Source: Coenobita brevimanus
Taxonomy: Eukaryota > Arthropoda > Malacostraca > Decapoda > Coenobitidae
Length of the DNA stretch: 64,000 bases
NCBI GenBank assembly: GCA_032717465.1
Contig: CM064664.1
Location: 6,083,906-6,147,905, forward strand
Reading direction: 5' to 3'
Of the stretch, positions 44,480-55,990 are shown piece by piece (the first letter of the stretch is position 1; each line of letters opens with the position of its first letter). The notes below the pieces were generated by a model that saw nothing but the letters and a program-made list of their open reading frames with translations, had not been told where the DNA came from and did not search any database. Both the position numbers and the translations under genes were made by a program.

Positions 44480-46080
44480 GTCCCTTCTATCGAGCTGTTA
44501 CCTGGCACCTTTGTGAAACACTATTATACAAAATACATAGTACTCAAAATGGCTGATGGTACTTTCTTTAAGGACCTGAACTGTTTTCAGATTCACAATG
44601 GTTTAGTTACGGCATGTGGATTTACACCCAAGGTCTTCTTGCAGGGCGATGGTTCTCTGTTGCTAGAGGCCAGGAATGAAGAGGAGAGTCCACACATCTA
44701 GTCCCTTACTATGGTTGCCAGTTATCCAGTGCCTGCCTCTTGTCACTTGGCTTTAAATCAGTCCAGTCGGGTTGCGTATTCTCGTGACTTGATCTCTTAT
44801 TCTGATTCTTCCCTCCTGGAGGGGCTGGCTCCTCAGAGAGTTGTAGCAGTACAGAGAATTATGAAGAAAGTTGATGGAGTTTTAACACCCATGCCCACTC
44901 TTATCTTGATGTTTGATTGCCTTACTTTGCCAGAGGTTGTCACTGCTGCATGGTGGAACTTTAAGGTTTAACCTCATGTTTCTCGACCTAGAAGGTGCTA
45001 TTATTGTCAAAGGTTTGGTCATGTTCACCGTTCTTGCCGGCGGGAAGCGCCAAGCCGTCCTGAGGTCTGTGGAAATTGTTGTGGTGTTTCCCATGGTATG
45101 GTTGATTGTTCTCAACCCTCTAAATGTTTGAACTGTGAAGGAGCGCATGTGGCCTCCTCAAGGGATTGCAATGTGTACAAGTTTGAGTATGAGATTGTTT
45201 CTGTCTGAACGAAGGAGAAAATTTCCTTTCCTGAGGCAAAGGCCAGGGTAAGGGAGAGGGTCATTCGCCCTGGGGTTACCTTTGTTGCTGTCTTGTCTCG
45301 CCCTAAAGATACCCAGCAGGTGCCCCTGCCATCACACAATACCCCATTAACCTCTCTGGGTTCTACTTCCCGGCCTTCTCAACCAGGGGGTTCCACTGAG
45401 GGGGTGCAGCCTGGAAGTAGCTGTGCTTCCTCTAGGGAGGCACCTCCTGTCTCAGGGGGTGTCCTCTCTGGGCTGGCACTCCCTGCATCTGGAAGTACCT
45501 CCCCCATCCCGGTTTCTTCTGTGACAAATGTCCATGCTGATACTGTGTCCTGCATTGACACATTCAAAACTCCCAACGTCCCTCCTGTGTATGGTAAGCA
45601 TCGCCATGGCCCTCAGATTGCTCAGAGATAGAAGCACTGCTACAAAAAATCTCCTCTGTGGGACCCACTACTCCTTCTCTGGATGCTCAGGGGTCGGGGC
45701 GAGTGCAGGCTAAGGATGGCGTTTCGCTGATGGTCCAGCCACCACCAGACAGTGGTGGTACCCAGGTCATTCATGCATCTGCTCAGCTGTATGAGCACTT
45801 GTCCTCTCAGGGTTCCAGTACTGTGGGGTGTGCTACCGATCATGCTTCTTCTCATGGTGGCACTGCCAGCTTTACTCAAGCTATGGGAGCTTGCAGTCCC
45901 CCTACCAAGCCATCTCTTGCTCCACCACAGAAAACCATTGTCCGGCCCTCTTCTTCTTCCTCCAGATTATCTTCATCCAGGTGGCTCACTGTGCATCATA
46001 ACAGTTCCAAGCCAAGTTCCATCTCAGAGGAAGAGTGTTGTAAGGATTTCCTCTTCCTCCTCCTCACGTTTGCGTAGTGA
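44480..46080 (+). pseudogene. LINE-N N2 ORF1 with three CCHC knuckles
   Basis: YYTKYIVLKMADGTFFKDLN begins the conserved region. At 44996-45171, after one stop, three zinc knuckles are readable in a single frame: CYYCQRFGHVHRSC, CGNCCGVSHGMVDC and CLNCEGAHVASSRDC. Pro/Ser-rich sequence follows to the EN start. The N-terminal half is clearly diverged from N1 and N3, so N2 is a separate subfamily. Confidence 0.75.
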
Positions 46081-47145
46081 TGTTCGACATAGGGTGTGAG
46101 TTCCTGCCTCTGGGTAGCCTCTTCCCAGTGGCCTTCTTAAGCATCAATCCAAATCCGCTTACTTGTCAGGAGGTGTTCAGTCCCGTACTTAATCATCATC
46201 CCTCCACTATGGATTCTGTTATCCAGTGGAACTGTCAGGGTTTACATGCAAACTATGAGGAACTGTGTACCTTGTCTCTCAATTCACTCCTCTATGCATG
46301 TGCATCCAGGAGACAATGGTTGGTGATGCTCTTCCTTCCAGTCCTTCTGGTTACCATGCATTTTATTCTGATCCTGTGTCAGGCCAAGGTTAACATGGAG
46401 GTGCTTCTGCCTTCCTTCGCCAGGATATTCCATACAGTCATGTGGACATCTCCAGTCCCGTGAAGGCTGTTGCTGTCCGGATGTTTTTACATAGACAGTA
46501 TACAGTTTGTAGCCTTTATCTTCGTCGTAATGCTGCTGGTGAAAGGGAGGATCTGGAGTGCTTTGTCCTTGGCCTTCCATCTCCCTTTCTTTTACAAGGA
46601 GATATGTATGGTCACCATCTACTCGGTATGTTATGCTGGCCTCTTTAGTGGAGGATGAGTTGGGCATGTTAAACTCCAATAAGATGACTTATTTCCATAG
46701 CCAGACTGTAAATTTTACTGCCACTGAGTTGTCCTAATGTTCAACTGATGCTGTTTTATATTTTACCTGGGATGTGTCGCCAAACCTGTATGCCAGCGAC
46801 CATATTCCGTTACTCTTTACTGCTAGTGCAGGTGGACCTCAGCCATGTCTTCCTCGCTGGCATCTGGTTAAGGCTGACTGGCCACATTTCAGAGAATTAA
46901 GTTCCATTTCCCTTTCTGTCAGTGAATTTGGCTGTCTTACTGAGGCAGTGACATTTTTCACTGACGTCTTGCACTCAGCAGCCCCATTATCTATTCCAAG
47001 AACGAAGGGTCAGTTTCCTAAACATCCAGTTCCTTGGTGGAACTCTGATTGTAGTTCCGCAGTGAAAGCCAAACGAGTCGTCTTATCTCAACTTCGTTGT
47101 CATCGTGGGGATTCTCAGTATTTGGTGGCATATCAGAGGGCATAA
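46080..47145 (+). pseudogene. LINE-N N2 endonuclease
   Basis: SVIQWNCQGLHANYEELC starts the domain. A frameshift follows, then SSPVKAVAVRMFLHRQYTV, a damaged GDMYGHHLL and YASDHIPLLFTASAGG, ending AAPLSIPRTKGQFP. The final His is retained, but indels and a missing stretch around 46620 break the fold. Confidence 0.78.
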
Positions 47146-49800
47146 GCTCATATGAGGCGGGTTTTTAAAAGAGGCAAGGCTTTCATCTTGGAAAGGTTAT
47201 GTTTCCTCCATCAGTTTGAGGACTTCCGTCACTCAGGTGTGGAACTGGGTAAGGAAAATTTCAGGAAAATTTACTGTTCCCTCCCCTCCTGTTCTACAGT
47301 ATCTGCAGCAGGTGGAACTGTGGCTAATCAATTTGCTGATGCAGATTTGTTTATTGATCATTTTGCCAGCATGTCAAAGAAGGATGAAGCTTCATCTTTC
47401 GCTTGTCAACGTCGACACCTAGAGTCTCATGGTCTCAGTTTTTTTCCTCTTCTGGGTGAGAATCCTATAATGTTCCTATGTCAGTTTCTGAACTCCAGGT
47501 AGCTCTGTTGCAGTGCCATGATTCCTCTCCTGGTTGTGATGGTATTCCTTATGCCTTTTTATGGCACCTGTCTGATGAATCCACTTCATTTTTGCTTTTA
47601 CTATTTAACCCACCCCATCCCGACGTTTTCTGGGCAGTGGTACGCCCCAGTCCCGACTTTTTTGGTCCTTTTTTGGGGGGGGCTCAAACATCCGCTTTTG
47701 GTGAGAAACATCGAAAATTCATAGAGAAATCACTCACCTGAGGTTTAAAATACTCGATCCAGGTAGGAGTACATCCTTACCTTACAGGGTTTTCTATCAG
47801 GCTGGCTGCAAAGAAAACGAGTTCAATGGGAAGATAACTATTCTACATCACACATAAACGGTATTTATTTATTTATTTGGTACGAATTTATATGTAGTAC
47901 GAGAGTATATTGGTTTTCAAATGGTAATATAGGCATTATAAGCATTGTTTCACTCACTAAATCATCACCATTCCTGACCTTTTTTTGCCACATTACCTGA
48001 TCATCATTTCTGACTGTTTCTTCCTCTAATGTTTGTCCTCCACATTGTCATCGATTGGGGAATCACTCTGGCCGTGAATTTCATACCGTGGAATTACATG
48101 GCTTTACTGCCCAGGTCACTGATAACAGGTGAATTGCTGAGAAAAATTCATGCAGGAGGGGGAGGAGGTCATGCTGGGTAAGGCATTGACCCTGCCTGGC
48201 ATCTTGTAGAGGAAGGTGTCTCGTGTATACGTGTCAAAAATCACTCGCAAAAATTGAAAATTGTGCAAATTAGGGGCCTTGCAATGTCCTTGCAATGTTG
48301 CCGCTTTAATTTACGTCTCCGGGATATAAGTGCACATCATGTGAGGACGTGAATTCACGTCTCCGGGATGCGGCGGGTTAATGAAATCTGGTCCATGGTG
48401 AGCTTCTGGCTTGGGGGTGTTGCTGTAGTTATCCCCATCCCCAAACTAGGTAAGGACCACCTGCATGTAACGAATTATCAGCCTATTTGTTTCTCGTCTT
48501 GGATATATAATGTTCTAGAAAGATGGTCAATGTTAGGCTTGTGTGGTTTTTGAAGAGAGGTTACTTTTTATCCCATCCTCAGCACGGTTTTTGAATGCAA
48601 TCTACCCCTGATGCATTACTGTCCTTGGAATCTTCTGTCTGTGAGGCTTTCTCCACTAACCAACACCAGGCCACGGTCTTCTTTGATTTGGAGAAGGCAT
48701 ATGACACTGCCTTGTGTCATGGCATTTTTCTTTCTCTTCATGAACTTAATCTTCATGGGCACTTGCCTAATTTTATTCAGCCATTTTAATCTAACCATTT
48801 TTTAGGGGTCCGAGTGGGAGGAGTGCTTTCCAATGCCCCTGCACTAGAAGATGGAGTGGTATCCTTAGTGTTACTCTCTTTGCTGTAGCCATTAACAGTG
48901 TAATCTGTGTACTTAGTGAATTTGTATGAGGTTGACTATATGTCAATGACCTCTTAACTTACTTCACTGCATCTAGAATGTCTCTGATAAAGAGGAAGTT
49001 GCAGCTAGCTCTTAATAGAATTTCTGATCGGGCAGAGCCTCTTATTTTCCGCTTTTCTTTAACAAAAACAGTGGCTATGCATTTTTGTTGTCTTTGAGGG
49101 ATTCACCCAGACCGTGAGTTGTATCCCTATGGTCGGAGAATATCCTGTGTGCAAGAGACTTGGTTTCTGGGTCGTCTGTTTGATAGACGACTAACCTGGG
49201 TTCCTCATATTCGTTCTGTTAAGGCGGTATGTCTAAAGGCTTTGAGTCTTTTGAGGATTTTGGCTCATACCTCTTGGGGTGCTGACTGTCAGACCCTGCT
49301 GCTTTTGCATAGGTCTCTTATTCTTCCTAAACTTGAATATGGGTGTGAGGTTTACTTCTCTGCAAAAGATGCCCGTCTCCAGTTGTTAAATTCTTTCCAT
49401 CATGCTGGTGTATATCTGGCAACTGGGGCATTCAGATCACCCCCAATTTCAAGTTATTTGGTGGATACTGGTGTACTCCCCTTGGATTTGCAACGTCAGC
49501 CATTGATGATGAGATGTTGGTATCGTCTTCACTGCATTCGAGACTCAATTTCTTGTCCCATAGTCTTCCAGGATTCACGATCTTCTATTTATGATACTCC
49601 TCCTAATTTCCCAAAGCCCTTTGCTTACAGAGTCCAGTCTGTTATGTTACCCCTCTCTGTTCCGAGACTGGCAGTTTGTCCACATCGGATCCCAAGGGTG
49701 GGTTCTTGGCTACTCCCTCTTGTGACAATTTTTAGGTCTGTTGTTGAAAAAAAAAAAAGGCTCACTTCCATCTCAGGTGTCCCTCTCTCTCTTTTTAGAA
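47146..49800 (+). pseudogene. LINE-N N2 reverse transcriptase, split by MITE A4
   Basis: Fingers: VAVVIPIPKLGKDHLHVTNY and FFDLEKAYDTA. The catalytic box at 48939-48950 reads YVND, where N3 has YVDD. The downstream part is well kept: FDRRLTWVPHIRSVKAV and LILPKLEYGCEVYF. MITE A4 inserts in TTTAATGAAATCTGG; N3 has TTTAATAAGATCTGG uninterrupted at 61598-61612. Confidence 0.82.
47609..48377 (+). mobile_element. TTAA MITE family A, copy A4
   Basis: 769 bp, TTAA at 47605-47608 and 48378-48381. Left end CCCACCCCATCCCGAC, with TCCCGAC again 33 bp inward. The right end has ACGTCTCCGGGAT twice, 44 bp apart, around the palindrome GACGTGAATTCACGTC. This is the cleanest copy for defining the family. Confidence 0.9.
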
Positions 49801-50046
49801 CATGCCTCCACTCATGAGGGTTCTGTCCCAGTTTGTACTGACGGGTCTGAGACCGATACTGGACTAGGATTTGGTGTTGTCTTCCCTTCCTTTAGTAGGG
49901 GTGATAGCCTTGCTGGCATTACTGCAGTATATATGGCAGAACTGACAGATTTCATATATTCTCAAAATCATTTTTACACTCTCCCAATCTGTTTTTGTGA
50001 TTTTTACTGACTCGCGTAGTGCTTTGTATGGACTGGAGTCTTTTAA
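49801..50046 (+). pseudogene. LINE-N N2 RNase H, truncated
   Basis: PVCTDGSETDTGLGFGVVFP carries the first RNase H Asp (TDGS). The domain is lost after the stretch corresponding to GLESFN, at the junction with RTE copy 3. Confidence 0.78.
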
Positions 50047-51770
50047 TATCCTCATTTGTCAGCCTGTCTCTCCATGTGACACCACAGGCTCCTCTTAAAT
50101 AACTCATTTCCACTGCTCTCACTCTTGACTTGTGTCCTTCCAACAACGTCCAAGCTTCACTTCCATACGTTAGAGTTGGTATCACAATACTGTCATGTAG
50201 TAACTTTTTCACTTCCATGCTCACTTCCTTGTTTCTTATCACAACAACCTTTCTTCCCTGTTGTACACTTTCAAGCACTTCACCCTCCAAACTTCCATCC
50301 TTACTCATCACACTACCCAAGTACTTAAATGTACTCACATTTTCCATTTCCTCACCATCTAACCTCACTGTACATTCACTGCCTTCACCTCTCTCAAAGA
50401 CCATCACTTTACTCTTCCCTATATTCACCTTTAGATTCCGATTCTTACACACTCTCTTAAACTCATCCACCAAGCCTTGCAGCTCCCCTTCGTCTTCACT
50501 CAACAACACAGTATCATCTGCAAACAACAGTACAGGGAGTTTCCAAACAATACCCTCTCTCATTAGGGCCACTCCAACATCCTCTGCCCTACCTTGTACC
50601 TCTTTTATTATCCCATCCATGTACAGATTGTACAACCATGGAGACATGACACATCCATGTTTCAACCCAACCTTCAAAGAGAAAAATTCACTCAGTTCAC
50701 CATTCACACACACACTGAAGCCTTAGCATCATCATACACACTCTTCACAGCATTGAACAACTTCCCATCTACTCCATATATTCTTAATACTTTCCACAAT
50801 CCCTGTCTATCCACCCTGTCATATGCTCTCTCCAAAACCATGAAAGCTGCATACAACTTCTTTCCCTTCTCTAGAAACTTTTCCACTAAAGATCTAAGAA
50901 TGAATATCTGATCTACACAACCTCTTCTCTTCCTAAAGCCTCCCTGTTCTTCTCCAACTAATTCCTCTGTTATTTCCCTAACTATGTCAATAAGTATCCT
51001 ACGATACACTACCATACATTTTTCCTATTACACATAGAAGACAAATGCCCCTATGATTACCACACACTTCTTTTTCCCTTTACCTTTGTACAAGGAAATA
51101 ATTATACTCGACTTCCAATCCTCCGGGACTCTACCTTCCTCCCAGGCCAATCTGCACATCTTCCACATCCATTCTACTACTATCTCTCCCCCATGCTTCA
51201 GCATTTCACCACACACTCCATCAATTCCAGGGGCTTTCCCCAATTTGACTTTCTTCATTGCTTCCACAACTTCTATCCTACTTATTTCTTCCTGTCTTCT
51301 TACCTCCCTACTTCTCCCAGCCATTCCCCAGCCACTTATACTCGCATTACTTCCATCCTCTATGTTCAACAATTCCTTTAAGTGTTCTCTCCATCTGCTC
51401 ACTTTTTCTTCCTTCTCCACTAGTAATCTACGATTTTTATCTTTCACTCCCCTGCTAACTTCATTGCCACCCTGTCATACTCTCTTCACCTCCTTCCAGA
51501 ACATTTTCTTACAGTCCCTCCACTTTACTCTCAAATTCCTTCCAAATTCCTCATCCACTCTCTTCTTACTCTCTTACTAATCTTTTCACCTCTCTCTTCC
51601 TTTCTACATTTAACTCTCTCTTCTGCCTCTCAACTTCTTCCATGCTCCTATTTCTCATCCATTCATTGTATGCTTTCTTCTTTTGTGCCACAGCCTGTCT
51701 CACATCTTCATTCCACCACACTGTTCCTTACACCCCCCTCTGTCTTCTCTTCACCCCACACCCCTCTTGT
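50047..51770 (-). pseudogene. RTE LINE copy 3, lacking its 3' end
   Basis: Minus strand. Upstream of RT: VRQAVAQKKKAYNEWMRNRS and KVSRWREHLKELLN. RT: KLGKAPGIDGVCGEMLKHGG, VPEDWKSSIIISLYKGKGKK, then after a frame break FMVLERAYDRVDR and FADD at 50513-50524. It stops at LTNEDIK and fuses to LINE-N sequence, with no GATA tail. It preserves more N-terminal sequence than copies 1 and 2. Confidence 0.85.
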
Positions 51771-52221
51771 CCGGCAGATGTTGTTGTGATCGCTCCCCAC
51801 AGCCGGGCATTCCCGACAGAAATCGGCAAAATCGTCTATCTTTAAACCTTCATATCTCTAGTAATGCTAACCAATTATAACAAACAAGGTCTCATATTAC
51901 TCACAAATCCTTCGACATCAACTTAAAGTATTAGATGGTCCGTGAAGTGCAGATGGAGTGAGTGAGTGGGGAATGAGGGGAATTTTTGGTGTTTTTTGCT
52001 GGTGCCCGTATCGTGGCGGAGGTTCGGTGACACAACAAAGGCTTACACTAGCCCACCACACTGATATCACTTCGATGACACTTCTAGGAGACCAAAATCC
52101 ACTACAAACACTTTCCGTGAATATTTTTCCATAATCGGTCGTACTGGGTGAATGAAGGCCGGTCAAGTAGCAATGACCTTGAACTCAGGCTGCTTGTTTC
52201 TTTCTACATTACAGATAGACA

Positions 52222-52223
<2 letters not shown>

Positions 52224-52299
<76 letters not shown>
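52224..52299. repeat. (CT)n(CA)n compound microsatellite
   Basis: About 20 CT units (52224-52263) pass into about 18 CA units (52264-52299). An ACT/ACC-rich triplet tract follows at about 52378-52575. Confidence 0.95.
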
Positions 52300-52301
<2 letters not shown>

Positions 52302-52751
52302 GAAATGTATGTTTGGCTTGGATTGTTGCTCGATTCTGGCACTGGTGAGCAAGTAGAAGTCTGGGTATTGCAACTACTAGACAAAATACTATTACTACTA
52401 GAAGTACAAGTACAACTACCGCTACAACAGCGACTACTAATTCTACAACTACCACTACTACAAGTACTACTATCATTACCACAACTACGACTATTACAAC
52501 TACCACATGTACTACAATTACTGCCACACCTACAACACATACTACCACTACTACTACCACCACAAGTACTACTACAAACGAAATAAAAAAATATGTGAAC
52601 CAAGTACCGGTAGTCATTTACGTACTGCCCACAAAACGGAAATACCACTATGACTTTCTCTTTCCTTTGAGTTATACTTTTTCTTCATAAGAAGTATGTA
52701 TACATAAATGTTTGCAAAATTAAATAAGGCTGCGAGTTTCTGCCTCCATTA

Positions 52752-52754
<3 letters not shown>

Positions 52755-52784
<30 letters not shown>
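52755..52784. repeat. (AT)n microsatellite
   Basis: Fifteen AT units between the triplet tract and the C-terminus of piggyBac 2. Confidence 0.95.
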
Positions 52785-52787
<3 letters not shown>

Positions 52788-52874
52788 GAGCAGTGAAATC
52801 ATGTTCTATTACAACAAAATACAACATACCAGTATGTACAAAACAACAGTAACTTAAGTATAATACCCAGACTC

Positions 52875-53275
52875 CTACCACTCGGTCTTTGTGTGGAAAT
52901 CAAAGAAACAGTCAGTACACAGTGCCACATCACATTCAGCTCAGCACCACCTCATCATACGGCGTTGCTGTGGTCGGTACGATGAACTGGCGCAAACATA
53001 ACAATGCCTGCAGGTGTGCGAGATAGTATTTCCATTAAATGGCTGAAGAGGTAGTCCCTGCACTGCAGGCGGTCAGGCAGTTGCTGCACACTGTGCCTCC
53101 GTTTCACGGAAGGAGCTACCTGTCCATACCTCTCCAGAAAGCCGAAAATTACATCCTTCGCGAACTGTCTGAGGGATGTGCTGGTCTGTGTAACATCCTT
53201 GACCAGAATGAAGGCATTCAGTACACAGATGTCCAGTACATGTAGGGATCCCTTCTTATACCACTTACAACACCT
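52875..53275 (-). pseudogene. piggyBac 2 transposase, C-terminal part
   Basis: On the minus strand the sequence reads CCKWYKKGSLHVLDICVLNA and FILVKDVTQTS, then LERYGQVAPSVKRRHSV, QQLPDRLQCRDYL. After one frameshift comes a cysteine-rich end, ECDVALCTDCFFDFHTKTEW, with TAG at 52875-52877. The layout equals the end of piggyBac 1 transposase (CAECQVPLCVTCFFDYH) but the sequence is clearly different, so this is a second family. The catalytic core is absent. A minisatellite and the J1 LINE separate it from its N-terminus at 55991-56633. Confidence 0.78.
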
Positions 53276-53300
53276 CCTTAGACAGCCGATCTTCCGGCGT

Positions 53301-53474
53301 GGTGAGGCACGCGGTGAAGCAGGTCAGCATGGTGAGGCACGTGGTGAGGCAGGTTGGTGAGGTGAGGCCTGTATTGATGCAGGCCGGCATGGTGAGGCAC
53401 ATGGTAATGAATGTAGTGAGGCAGGCCGGCATGGTGAGGCACATGGTGATGAATGTAGTGAGGCAGGCCTTGTG
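53301..53474. repeat. GGTGAGGCA minisatellite
   Basis: Units starting GGTGAGGCAC recur; the last two are about 42 bp each (53391-53432 and 53433-53474), and the earlier ones about 30 bp. It lies between the piggyBac 2 C-terminus and the J1 poly(A). Confidence 0.8.
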
Positions 53475-53586
53475 AGTAAAGATGGTGTTTTTTTTTTTTT
53501 TATGTGAGGAAGAAGAAACCAAAGGCCATGTGCCCGCAATAACAGTTCCTTCCAAGAGAAAAACAAAATACAATAAGGAGCCAAAT

Positions 53587-54651
53587 TCAAGATCCGATAA
53601 TTTTGAGATGTCTGGACACACTGCTTTTGAAAGACTGGAGATCATAGGCAGCAGGAAATACAGACAAAGGGAGACAGTTCCAGAGCTGACCTGTTGCATA
53701 AATGAAGTACTGCGAGTAACGGTTAACTCTTGCATTCGAAATTTGGACAGAAAAGGGCTGAGGGTTTCCTGCTAGACGGGTGCTAAGTGCCCGTCGTAGA
53801 GGTGGAGGAATGCATGCAGACAGTTCAGAGGAGCAGTGACCATTAAAGTAGCGATAGAAAAGAGATAAAGATGCAACAGCATGGCGAAGAGACAGAGGTT
53901 GAAGGGAGTCAGTAAAAGGAGGAGAGTTAATGAGACGAAAAGCCTTTGACTCCACCCTATTGAGAAGAGCTGTATGTGGGGAGTCTCCCCACACATGAGA
54001 GTTGTACTCCACACAGGGGCGGATAAAACCCCTGTATAGATACAACATTTGTGCAGGGGTAAAGAAAGAACAGAGTCGGCTTAGCACACCCAATCTCTTG
54101 GAAGCAGATTTTACAAGAGCTGTACAATGATCTTTCCAAGATAAGTCCCAAGTAAATGAAACCCCTAGCATGTTCAAGGATGATGCAGGATTAAGCTGAA
54201 TATTATTAAACATTAGTGGGTATACCTGTGGAAGATTTTGTTGGGTTGATAGGTGTAAGAACTGAGTCTTAGATGCATTAAAAACAACAAGAATATTTTT
54301 ACCCCACTCAGAGATATGAGCCAAGTCAGACATTAGGTGTGCCATAGCCTCATCCCTTGTTTGTTGAACTAACTGCAGAGATGGGCATTGCAGGAACCGA
54401 ATGGAACGGTGAAGGGTGGAGTCATCAGCATATGAATGGATAGGGTTAGATGTACACCTTAGATAGTCATTGATGAATAAAAGGAAGAGAGTTGGTGATA
54501 GGACAGAGCCATAAGGAACACCACTGTTGATAGATCTAGGAGAAGAACGATGGCTGTCTACAACAACGGCTATAGAACGACCAGAAAGGAAGCTGGCGAT
54601 GAAGGCACAGATAGACGGATAGAAACTGTAAGAGGGCAGTTTGGAAATCAA
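53587..54651 (-). CDS. jockey-like LINE J1 reverse transcriptase
   Basis: A 354-codon frame covers palm and thumb: FIASFLSGRSIAVVVD, INSGVPYGSVLSPTLFLLFI, the catalytic YADDSTLH, LVVFNASKTQFLHLS, LGVSFTWDLSWKDHCTALVK, FIRPCVEYNSHVWG and the closing LWNCLPLSVFPAAYDLQSFK. No RNase H follows, as expected for jockey/CR1-type LINEs. The catalytic aspartates are intact. The usual QGSVLSP reads YGSVLSP. Fingers lie in a separate frame at 54856-55146, so the protein is interrupted upstream. Confidence 0.88.
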   Translation of the reverse strand: MISKLPSYSFYPSICAFIASFLSGRSIAVVVDSHRSSPRSINSGVPYGSVLSPTLFLLFINDYLRCTSNPIHSYADDSTLHRSIRFLQCPSLQLVQQTRDEAMAHLMSDLAHISEWGKNILVVFNASKTQFLHLSTQQNLPQVYPLMFNNIQLNPASSLNMLGVSFTWDLSWKDHCTALVKSASKRLGVLSRLCSFFTPAQMLYLYRGFIRPCVEYNSHVWGDSPHTALLNRVESKAFRLINSPPFTDSLQPLSLRHAVASLSLFYRYFNGHCSSELSACIPPPLRRALSTRLAGNPQPFSVQISNARVNRYSQYFIYATGQLWNCLPLSVFPAAYDLQSFKSSVSRHLKIIGS

Positions 54652-54855
54652 AGATTTATGCCAGACTTGATCAAAAGCCTTTGAGATTTCAAGTGCAATG
54701 GCAAAGCTTTCGCCAAAGTCCCAAAAGGAGGATGACCATGAGTCTGAAAGGTAGATGAGAAGATCGCCAGTGGAGCATCCCTGGCGAAACCCATACTGAC
54801 GATCAGAAAGAAGGTTGTGATAGGAATGATGCCTTAAAATTTTTCTATTGAGAAT

Positions 54856-55146
54856 TTACTCAAAAACTTTTGAAATACAGGACGTTAAAGCAATTGGACG
54901 ATAGTTGGTGGGTTGGGAGTGATCACCCTTCTTTGGGACTGGCTGAATGAGAGCAAACTTCCAGCAAGAAGGAAAGGTGCAAGTTGACAGACATAGGCGA
55001 AAGAGTTTGCCTAGGCAGGATGTAAGCACAGAAGCACAGTTCTTGAGAACAACAGGAGGTACTCCATCAGGCCCATATGCCTTGTTAGTATTGAGGCCAG
55101 TGATGGCAGAAAATACATCAACTGAAGAAATTTTAATGTCTGCCAT
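54856..55146 (-). pseudogene. jockey-like LINE J1 RT fingers
   Basis: ITGLNTNKAYGPDGVPPVVL, FPSCWKFALIQPVPKKGDHS and NYRPIALTSCISKVFE are the standard RT fingers. A stop near 54855 and about 200 bp of damaged sequence separate this from the 53587-54651 frame. Confidence 0.85.
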
Positions 55147-55990
55147 GAAGAAGTCAGAGGGGGGAAGTGATCGAGGAACAGCAACGGAATCGTCTAAGGT
55201 GGAATTGGAAGAGAAAGTCTAAGCGAAGAGATCTGCTTTATCAGTAGAAGATATAGCTTCAGAACCATCAGAGTAGAAACGAGGAGGGAAGGATGATGAG
55301 GTAAAGTTGTTAGAAAGGTTTTTGGCAAGGTGCCAGAAGGAGTGGCAAAGATTCGAGTTGGAGAGTTGAGAGCATTTAGTATGGATGAAATTATTTTTAG
55401 CAGAGCGAAGAACAGACAGCACGATTCTGGGCAGAAACGTAAAGATGCTGTGATTGGGGTGGGTTGGCTCCGGTACCTTTTGTAGGCCCTCTCCTTGTTG
55501 TGGACAGCATTAGAAACAAGCATGATTAAACCAAGGCTTTCTTGCTTTAGTCAAAAGATATGAGAAAGGAATGTATGCTTCCATGCCCGAGAGAATAACC
55601 TCCAATAATGAGCAAGGCACAATTAGATGGCTCCCGGCCATGTAAGCAATAATCATTCCAGGGAAAATCAAAGAAGTACTGCCCAGTCCACGGCTCCAAA
55701 ATGCCACAGACAACGTTTCCCTGGAGGGTCCACAGGCCGTACCGGAGTGATAGGACAGGTTAAGGTGATAATGTTGTGATCGGAGGAGCCCAACAGAGAG
55801 AAAAGATTAACAGTTTAAGCAGAAGGATTAGTTGTAAGGAAGAGGTCAAGTGTGTTGGAGCTCTCTACAAGGCGGTCTGGGATACGTGTAGGGTGCTGTA
55901 CAAGCTGCCCTAGGTCATGGATAGAAAAGATGTAGGCTTGTTCACCAGGTGGATCAGTGAAAGGAGATGATGGTGTATGAGTGGAAATTT

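Larger units (their letters stand above)
43716..50046 (+). mobile_element. LINE-N copy N2, plus strand, 3' end missing
   Basis: Similarity with N1 begins at GGGGTCACCTTTATG (about 43716), so the 5' end seems near complete. ORF1, EN, RT and the start of RNase H follow. MITE A4 (47609-48377) sits in RT. The copy stops abruptly in RNase H at about 50046, where a minus-strand RTE begins, so both elements lack their 3' ends there. Confidence 0.83.
53488..55990 (-). mobile_element. jockey-like LINE copy J1, 5'-truncated
   Basis: A T-run at 53488-53501 is the poly(A) tail on the minus strand. Going upstream come the 3' UTR, RT (54651-53587 and 55146-54856), a linker and the end of the endonuclease ([39 protein letters not shown]). 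It starts mid-endonuclease at about 55990. It is inserted into the piggyBac 2 remnant and is the best preserved jockey copy here. Confidence 0.85.

Noticed and set aside
52152..52648. Frames through the CT/CA and ACT-rich region (52148-52648, both strands)
   Set aside because: Low-complexity translation products of microsatellite and triplet repeats.
53039..53245. Plus-strand ORF of 68 codons at 53039
   Set aside because: It is the shadow of the minus-strand piggyBac 2 C-terminus, which has the recognisable motifs.
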